Below, piece after piece: positions 58,728 through 64,000 of a stretch of DNA of 64,000 nucleotides (the first letter of the stretch is position 1; every line of letters begins with the position of its first letter). Made by a program: the position numbers and the translations under genes. The notes beneath the pieces are model-generated. The model saw only the letters and a program-made list of their open reading frames with translations, did not search any database and had not been told where the DNA came from. Source of the stretch: Herbihabitans rhizosphaerae. GTDB lineage: Bacteria; Actinomycetota; Actinomycetes; Mycobacteriales; Pseudonocardiaceae. The stretch is from assembly GCF_004216555.1 (NCBI RefSeq), contig NZ_SGWQ01000002.1, positions 589,219 through 653,218 of the forward strand. The letters run 5' to 3'.

Positions 58728-60433
58728 CCGGCGCCCACCTGTGCCGCCGCCGGTGCGAACGCGGGCGTGCCGGCGAAGGTCGCCGTGTAGCCGCCGCGCA
58801 GCGACTCGACCAGGCTGATCGCACCGGTGCACCCGGCCACCCCGGCCGCGTCGGTGGTCGCCACACACAGTTGGCGGCCAGCGTGTGTGAAGCGGATCTG
58901 GTGTCCCGCAAGGGGAACGGCGTTATCCGTTCGGGTCAGCACGGCGCGCGTGGTCATCGCGTACCGCAGCAGCCCGGGGCTGGTGATCTTCGCCGGCGAC
59001 GCGGCGATCGCGGTCGGCGCGCGGATCACGGTGTACGCGCAGTCGGCCGCGCCGGTCCGTCCGGCGAGGTCGGACCCGGTGACCCGCACGGTGCGCGCGC
59101 CGGCCGTGGCGGTGTCGGCACTGGCCGCCGTGCCGGGGGACACCGGCCCGGAGTGCACGTCGGCCACGCCGGCTCCGACCATCGCCGGTGACCCGACCGT
59201 GAACGTGGGCGCCTGGCCGCAGCTGACCGCCGGATCCACGAGGTCGACCTTCAGCCCGTTCACCGTCGCCTGCGCGGAGTTGCCCTTCGTGTCGGTCGCG
59301 GTGCCGGTCACCGACTGCGGGGTCGCGGCCGACGTGAGCGTCACCGGCGGGGTGCACGACGCGATCCCGGAGGCGTCCGAGCAGGTGAACGTGACAGCCG
59401 GAGCCGTTGTGTACCAACCGTTCTGGCCGTTCGGCGCGGCGGGCGACACCGACACGGTGATCGTCGGCGCGACCGCGTCGCCGACGGTCACGGTGGTCGT
59501 CTCCGTCGTCCCCGGCGAGCCGTTGATCAGGTACTGCACGGTGCACCGGTAGACACCTGGTGGCGTACCGGCCAGCACCCCGACGGTCTTGGTGAACGGC
59601 GCCGGGGTGCCGGCCCGCACGGTCACGCCGGCCGGCCCGACGGCCATGGTGACAGCGGAATCGCAAGTGCCGAGGCGGTGTGTCACGACCATCTCGAGCC
59701 GGCGCATGCCGTCCGAGAGCGCGGTCGCCACCTGGTCCGCGGGCGCCGGCGGCATCAGCGCGCCGCCGGTGGCGTCGACGATCGCGGTGGCCTGTCCGAA
59801 CGCGTCCAGCCCGCCACCGGTCCCGCCGCTGACCGGCACGGCGACGACCCGGATGTTGGCCGCTCGCAACGCGTTGCCCGCGTCGGCGAGCGTGTGGCCG
59901 AGGCTCGGATCGTTCGACCGGGCATCGCCGAACCACGCGATGATCCGCGTGCTGTTCGGGCGCCAGGCGATCGCGTCGGTGGCGAGCCGGAAGTGCGCGT
60001 TGATGAAGTCGGTCTCCGGTGTGCCGCCCCCGCCGGCCGAGTCGAGCCAGTTCTGGGCGCCGGCTCGGACGGCGTTCATGTCGTCGGTCAGCGGCGTGCG
60101 TACCTGAAACACCTGCGGCCCGTTGACCTGCTCCTTGTACTCGGCGATCCCGAACCTCGCGTCGGGCTGGTCGGCGAGAACCCGGTCGGTGATCGTGCCG
60201 ATGTTGTTGCGCACGTTCGCCAGCACCGGGTCCATGCCGCCCGTCGTGTCGGCGAGGAACACGATGTCCGGCCGTGGACCGACGAGCGGGGTGGGCACGG
60301 ACGTCGACACCGTCGCCGACTGGCCGGGCTCGAGGGTCAGATCCTCGTCCGCGAGCGCCGTCGCCGGAGCGACGATCGCGGTCGCGATACCGATGATCAC
60401 GGCCGCTGTGGTGCGCGAGATTCGCCGGGACAT
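58724..60433 (-). CDS. Secreted VWA-domain protein with Ig-like repeats
   Basis: ATG 60433 gives 569 residues with a signal peptide (MSRRISRTTAAVIIGIATAIV... cleaved near ALADED). A von Willebrand A domain spans about residues 55-230: IVFLADTTGGMDPVLANVRNNIG in the MIDAS position (D-x-T-x-G instead of D-x-S-x-S) and IIAWFGDARSNDP. After it come Ig-like repeats with paired Cys (TFTCSDASGIASCTPPV, DCAYTVIRAP) and a final domain (LCVATTDAAGVAGC). It is probably a surface or secreted adhesive protein. Confidence 0.8.
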   Translation of the reverse strand: MSRRISRTTAAVIIGIATAIVAPATALADEDLTLEPGQSATVSTSVPTPLVGPRPDIVFLADTTGGMDPVLANVRNNIGTITDRVLADQPDARFGIAEYKEQVNGPQVFQVRTPLTDDMNAVRAGAQNWLDSAGGGGTPETDFINAHFRLATDAIAWRPNSTRIIAWFGDARSNDPSLGHTLADAGNALRAANIRVVAVPVSGGTGGGLDAFGQATAIVDATGGALMPPAPADQVATALSDGMRRLEMVVTHRLGTCDSAVTMAVGPAGVTVRAGTPAPFTKTVGVLAGTPPGVYRCTVQYLINGSPGTTETTTVTVGDAVAPTITVSVSPAAPNGQNGWYTTAPAVTFTCSDASGIASCTPPVTLTSAATPQSVTGTATDTKGNSAQATVNGLKVDLVDPAVSCGQAPTFTVGSPAMVGAGVADVHSGPVSPGTAASADTATAGARTVRVTGSDLAGRTGAADCAYTVIRAPTAIAASPAKITSPGLLRYAMTTRAVLTRTDNAVPLAGHQIRFTHAGRQLCVATTDAAGVAGCTGAISLVESLRGGYTATFAGTPAFAPAAAQVGAG

Positions 60434-60559
60434 GGCCCCTCCTCACCGCGACTGCCCGAAATGGGCGAGTCGTTGCTCTGTTTGGAGTCGCGGTGCCACC
60501 GGTGGCCGTTACCCATCGCTATCGTCGGAATGAGTGGCCTACCGACGAGGGCGGTGTCG

Positions 60560-61144
60560 ATGGCGAACGGGCGCGTGCTGTGGATCGACCGGGATTTCGA
60601 CCGGGAGCAGGACGACACGGGACGCGGGCGGTTCGCCGCACACGTCGAGGCGAGGCTGGACGATCTGCACACCACGCTGGGCGACATCTCGCCGGTGCCG
60701 TTCGCGTCCGCGGTCTGGCGGCTGGCGACACCGCCGGACCTGGATCCCGGTTTCGTCCGGTGGCACCGGCGGGTGCTGTCCGCGTCGTGCGCGCCGAGCA
60801 CGTGGGACGGAACGCTGATCGCCACGGTGCGGCTCGCGTCCCCGCAGCCGACCGGGCTGGCCGTGTCGAAGACCTGGTGGCGCGACCGAGGTTGGCGCGG
60901 CTGGCCGGAGCTGTTCGGCCAGTTCGTCGAGCCCACCGACCGCGATCTCGCGGCCAGCCCGCACATTCGGACGTCGGTGCTGATCGAGGCGCCGCTGCCG
61001 TTGGACGGGCTGGCCGTCCCGGAGAACCCGTACGACTCGGTCGCGGACAAGGCCGAGCTGTCGGTCGCGGCACTGGTGCGCTCGCTGAACGATCTTCTCG
61101 TCCCGGTCGTCGATGCGATGGAATCCGCCGTCGAGCGTCCGTGA
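60560..61144 (+). CDS. Hypothetical protein
   Basis: ATG 60560 (MANGRVLWIDRDFDRE), eight bases after GAGGG, is chosen over ATG 60530; it gives 194 residues. Features: VLWIDRDFDREQDDTG, RLATPPDLDPGFVRWHRRVLSASCAPSTWDGTLIATVRLA, and SVLIEAPLPLDGLAVPENPYD. No family was recognised. It appears soluble and starts 127 bases from the divergent VWA gene. Confidence 0.65.
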   Translation: MANGRVLWIDRDFDREQDDTGRGRFAAHVEARLDDLHTTLGDISPVPFASAVWRLATPPDLDPGFVRWHRRVLSASCAPSTWDGTLIATVRLASPQPTGLAVSKTWWRDRGWRGWPELFGQFVEPTDRDLAASPHIRTSVLIEAPLPLDGLAVPENPYDSVADKAELSVAALVRSLNDLLVPVVDAMESAVERP

Positions 61145-61163
61145 AGGTGGTAGACACGCCAGT

Positions 61164-61562
61164 GTGACGTCCATCGTGGAGTACTTGCGCAGGGGATTCG
61201 CCGACACCGGCTACCCGGACGCCGAGGTGCGCGAACCGTCCTGCGCCGGCTGCGGTGGACGCCGGTTCAGCGTGGAGGTGGACGACGAGGACGGCTGTGC
61301 CCGCCGCGTGTGCGTCTCGTGCGATCGGCCCGCGTTCATCGCCGACAGCGAGGAACACTGGGCCGACGCCGACCCGGGCGAGTGCGAATGTCCTTGCGGC
61401 GCGGGGGTTTTCGAAGTCGCCGTCGGCTACGCGCTGCGGCAGGACGGCGAGGTCGGGTGGATCGCCGTCGGGCTGAGGTGTGTCGCGGACGGCAACGTCG
61501 GGGTCTACACCGACTGGAAGATCGACTACGAGCCGAGCCGTGACCTGCTGGCGAAGGCCTGA
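61164..61562 (+). CDS. Hypothetical protein with Cys pairs
   Basis: GTG 61164 (VTSIVEYLRRGFADTGYPD) gives 132 residues. Three Cys-containing pairs, CAGCGGRRF, CVSCDRPAF and ECECPCGAG, suggest one or two zinc ribbons. The C-terminal part reads VAVGYALRQDGEVGWIAVGLRC. It lies 19 bases after the preceding hypothetical gene, so the two are probably one operon. Function unknown. Confidence 0.65.
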   Translation: MTSIVEYLRRGFADTGYPDAEVREPSCAGCGGRRFSVEVDDEDGCARRVCVSCDRPAFIADSEEHWADADPGECECPCGAGVFEVAVGYALRQDGEVGWIAVGLRCVADGNVGVYTDWKIDYEPSRDLLAKA

Positions 61563-61853
61563 TCAGGCGGTCAACCGGTTCGCCGCCGGGATCTCCGGGT
61601 CGAGCACGAGTGCGTCGAACCTCGGGTCGTCGTCCGGGGTGAGGCGCTCGATCGCGACGACGATCCACGGGTGCGTCTCGCCGTGGCTGGCGGCGAGCCG
61701 GCCGAGCGTGGAGTACACCGGCAGCGCGCGCCGCCCGTCGGGCAGTTCGTGGGTGTCCAGGACGAAGCCGCCGCCGGTCAGGATCGTGCTGACACAGGGG
61801 ACGAAAACCATCGGGGGCAACGATTCCCGCCGCTCGAGGAACAGACCTGACAC
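61563..61853 (-). CDS. SAV_915-like small protein
   Basis: GTG 61853 follows GGGAGGG and gives 96 residues; a longer open frame upstream is not supported. The pattern FVPCVSTILTGGGFVLDTHELPDGRRALPVYSTLGRLAA resembles SAV_915/SseB-like actinomycete proteins of unknown role. It ends directly against the convergent Cys-pair protein gene. Confidence 0.6.
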   Translation of the reverse strand: MSGLFLERRESLPPMVFVPCVSTILTGGGFVLDTHELPDGRRALPVYSTLGRLAASHGETHPWIVVAIERLTPDDDPRFDALVLDPEIPAANRLTA

Positions 61854-61998
61854 CCGAACCACCCTCCCTCGCGTTTGCTTCGGCAACTGTGACGACGCGA
61901 CCACGCGGTGGGTTCCTCCGCGACGATTTTCCGTCTTCCGGCCGGTCATACCTGTGCGTCGCGATCGTCGCGGCGCCGAAACGACAGGAGTGATCGCG

Positions 61999-62349
61999 TT
62001 GACGAAAGCACCGGCCTGGTTCGACATCACCGCACGGAACGCCGAGCGGTCCCGCCGGTTCTACGGCGAGCTGTTCGACTGGGAGATCGCCGTGGACGAG
62101 TCGATGAACTACGGCCTGACCAGCACGGCCGACGGGGTGCCCGGCGGAATCGGCGAGACGGGCGACGGCAGCCCGCACCCGGCCGGGGTGGTGCTGTACT
62201 TCCCGGTCGAGGACCTGGACGGCGCGGTGGCCAGGGCCGAGCGGCTCGGCGGCTCGATCGCTGTGCCCGCGTGGGAGCTCCCCGGCCTCGGCCGCATGGC
62301 GGTGATCCTCGACGTGGACGGCAACCGGATCGGCCTGTGGCAGCGCTGA
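61999..62349 (+). CDS. VOC-family (glyoxalase-fold) protein
   Basis: TTG 61999 lies nine bases after AGGAG and gives 116 residues. One vicinal-oxygen-chelate module pair is seen: APAWFDITARNAERSRRFYGELFDWEI, then VVLYFPVEDLDGAVARAERLGGS and ILDVDGNRIGLWQ. Such proteins include glyoxalases, dioxygenases and antibiotic-binding proteins. His and Glu metal positions are only partly kept, so a binding role is possible. Confidence 0.8.
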   Translation: MTKAPAWFDITARNAERSRRFYGELFDWEIAVDESMNYGLTSTADGVPGGIGETGDGSPHPAGVVLYFPVEDLDGAVARAERLGGSIAVPAWELPGLGRMAVILDVDGNRIGLWQR

Positions 62350-62406
62350 TCGTGCTCGGCGGGGTGGCGCGGGCACGACCAACGTAGGTCTGATTAGGTC
62401 GAGATC

Positions 62407-64000
62407 GTGACCGACGACTTTCTCCGCATGCAGGCCAGGACCCAACGATTCACGCTCGGGACGCCCAGGGGGTTCCAGGTCGCGCCGGACGGGTCGCGGG
62501 TGCTGTTCCTGCGGTCCAACTCCGGTGAGGACCGGGTGCACTGCCTGTGGCGGCTCGACCTGGCGACCGGCGAGGAGACCCGGCTCGCCGATCCGGCCGA
62601 GTTGCTCGGCGGCGACGAGGAGCTGTCCGATGTGGAGCGGGCGCGCCGCGAGCGCAGCCGGCAGCAGGCGGGCGGAGTGGTCGGCAACGCCACGGACGCC
62701 GAGGTGCGGATCGCGGTGTTCTCGTTGTCCGGCAAGGTGTTCGTGACCGACGCGATCACCGGCGACACCCGCGATCTGAGCACCGCGACGCCCGTGGTCG
62801 ACCCGCGTCCGGACCCGACCGGCACGCAGGTCGCCTACGTGGCGGACCACGCGCTGCGGGTCGTCGGCGTGGACGGCACGGGCGATCGCGTGCTGGCCGA
62901 GCCGGGTGGCGAGGACGAGGCGTACGGGCTCGCCGAGTTCATCGCCGCAGAGGAGATGGGGCGCTCGCGCGGGTTCTGGTGGTCGCCCGACGGCACCCGG
63001 CTGCTGGTGGCGCACACCGATCGGTCGGCGGTGCAACGGTGGCACATCAGCGATCCGGCCGATCCGTCGGCGGCACCGCGCACGGTGGCCTACCCGGCGG
63101 CCGGCACGTCCAATGTGGACGTTCGGCTGGTGGTGCTCGGCCTGGACGGCACGCGCGTGGAGGTCGACTGGGACCGGATCGCGTTGCCGTACCTGGCGTC
63201 CGTGCACTGGTCGGCGAGCGGGCCACCGGTGATCACCGTCCAGTCGCGAGACCAGAAGGTGATGCGGTTCCTCGCGGTGGACCCGGACAGCGGCGCGACG
63301 AGCCTGGTGCGCGAGGACACCGACGTGCACTGGGTGGAGATCGTTCCGGGGACGCCCGCGTGGACGGCGGCCGGTGATCTGGTGACGGTGTCCGCGATGG
63401 ACGGCGCGTACCGGCTGATGATCGGCGACGAGCCGGCGACGCCCACCTCGCTGCAGGTGCGCTCGGTGCTGGACGTCGGCGAGGACGTGCTGTTCACCGC
63501 GTCGGAGGCGGACCCGACGCAGGTGCACGTGTACCGCGCCGGAGAGGGCGAGCCGGTGCGTCTGTCCACTGTGGACGGTGTGCACTCGGCGGCCCGCGGC
63601 GGCGAGGTGACCGTGCTGACGTCGTGGTCGATGGACCGCTCCGGGCCGGACGTGCGGGTGCTCGGCACCGAGCGGACCGTGCGGTCCTCCGCGGTGACAC
63701 CGCCACTGGAGCCCGAGGTGATCACGCTGACGCTCGGGGAGCGCGGCCTGCGGGCGGCGCTGCTGTTCCCGCGCGGGCACCAGCGGGGGAGCCGAAAGCT
63801 GCCCGTACTGCTGGATCCGTACGGCGGCCCGCACGCGCAGCGGGTGTTGTCCACGCGCAACGCGTACCTGACCCCGCAGTGGTTCGCCGACCAGGGGTTC
63901 GCGGTGCTGGTCGTGGACGGGCGCGGCGCACCGGGCCGTGGACCGGCCTGGGATCGCGAGATCGCGCACGCGTTGGCCGACGTGACGCTGACCGACCAGG
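62407..64000 (+). CDS. S9-family prolyl oligopeptidase/dipeptidyl peptidase (partial)
   Basis: GTG 62407 (VTDDFLRMQARTQRF) opens a frame that runs off the right edge after 531 codons. The N-terminal 400 residues form a DPP IV-like beta-propeller (FQVAPDGSRVLFLRS, DPTGTQVAYVAD, RGFWWSPDGTRLLVAHTD). The hydrolase domain begins near VITLTLGERGLRAALLFPRG, with LPVLLDPYGGPHAQRV forming the oxyanion region and FADQGFAVLVVDGRGAPGRG. The catalytic Ser, Asp and His lie beyond the window. Confidence 0.92.
   Translation, partial: MTDDFLRMQARTQRFTLGTPRGFQVAPDGSRVLFLRSNSGEDRVHCLWRLDLATGEETRLADPAELLGGDEELSDVERARRERSRQQAGGVVGNATDAEVRIAVFSLSGKVFVTDAITGDTRDLSTATPVVDPRPDPTGTQVAYVADHALRVVGVDGTGDRVLAEPGGEDEAYGLAEFIAAEEMGRSRGFWWSPDGTRLLVAHTDRSAVQRWHISDPADPSAAPRTVAYPAAGTSNVDVRLVVLGLDGTRVEVDWDRIALPYLASVHWSASGPPVITVQSRDQKVMRFLAVDPDSGATSLVREDTDVHWVEIVPGTPAWTAAGDLVTVSAMDGAYRLMIGDEPATPTSLQVRSVLDVGEDVLFTASEADPTQVHVYRAGEGEPVRLSTVDGVHSAARGGEVTVLTSWSMDRSGPDVRVLGTERTVRSSAVTPPLEPEVITLTLGERGLRAALLFPRGHQRGSRKLPVLLDPYGGPHAQRVLSTRNAYLTPQWFADQGFAVLVVDGRGAPGRGPAWDREIAHALADVTLTDQ

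Overview
The window is 64 kb of very GC-rich DNA with tightly packed genes, many GTG starts and many 4-base ATGA/GTGA stop-start overlaps. F420-type luciferase-like oxidoreductases, a DevR/DevS two-component pair, DUF5703, PucR and 13E12-type HNH proteins all point to a filamentous actinomycete. Gene content and recurrent intergenic palindromes would fit the Pseudonocardiaceae (Amycolatopsis and relatives), but the genus is an inference. No rRNA, tRNA, CRISPR array or replication origin was seen.

Layout. 1-6.8 kb is an accessory, possibly biosynthetic locus: the end of a LuxE-like acyl-protein synthetase, a LuxC acyl-CoA reductase fused to an AMP-forming ligase, a second convergent AMP-forming ligase, and a KamA-type radical SAM aminomutase. 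Between the second ligase and the radical SAM gene lies an unlisted 45-codon gene with a good ribosome binding site whose peptide ends in a Cys-rich tail. An IS5-type insertion sequence sits exactly in the CTAG shared by two convergent stop codons and harms neither gene. 6.8-16.3 kb is housekeeping (M20 peptidase, alpha/beta hydrolase, DUF2231, DUF5703, a lipoprotein propeller, FMN reductase, aldo/keto reductase, F420 oxidoreductase, uppP, histidine phosphatase). 16.3-23.5 kb holds a GH92 glycosidase, a KAS III enzyme, a membrane PLD-like protein paired with a haem-oxygenase-like diiron protein, and an AlkZ-like protein. 23.5-26 kb is a DevS/DevR sensor pair that keeps the haem-ligand His. 26-27.8 kb is a cobalamin riboswitch controlling cbtB-cbtA, with a degenerate histidine phosphatase on the opposite strand.

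27.8-31.7 kb is a minus-strand operon of note: two TIGR04222-type membrane proteins, one ending in a Ser/Gly/Cys tail, a DUF692 multinuclear iron oxidase (MNIO), a small SCO6045-like partner, and two tandem paralogous Cys-containing lipoproteins. 31.8-43.8 kb carries msrB, a seven-gene Asp23/Gls24 envelope-stress operon (including a 58-residue membrane protein and a miniature J-domain protein), a RibD-like reductase, zapE, a stand-alone EF-G domain IV-like protein, a CREST hydrolase, an SDR and rocD. Then come ppk2 and a DUF222-HNH gene with a large cruciform repeat.

46.2-57.4 kb is a coherent reductive pyrimidine/hydantoin catabolism locus. An NCS1 permease imports the base, dihydropyrimidinase and beta-ureidopropionase open and decarbamoylate it, an aminotransferase removes the beta-amino group, and an MmsA-type dehydrogenase makes acyl-CoA. 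A PucR regulator and two luciferase-like oxidoreductases accompany it. 57.4-64 kb has a lipoprotein, a putative toxin-antitoxin-like nucleotidyltransferase pair, a secreted VWA protein, small hypotheticals, a VOC protein and the start of an S9 peptidase.

The best candidates for something undescribed are the peptide/KamA/LuxC-E locus (1-6.8 kb) and the MNIO operon with its membrane-bound Cys tail (28.3-31.7 kb). A 13-bp near-palindrome, GTCCACTGTGGAC, recurs across the window far more often than chance would give.
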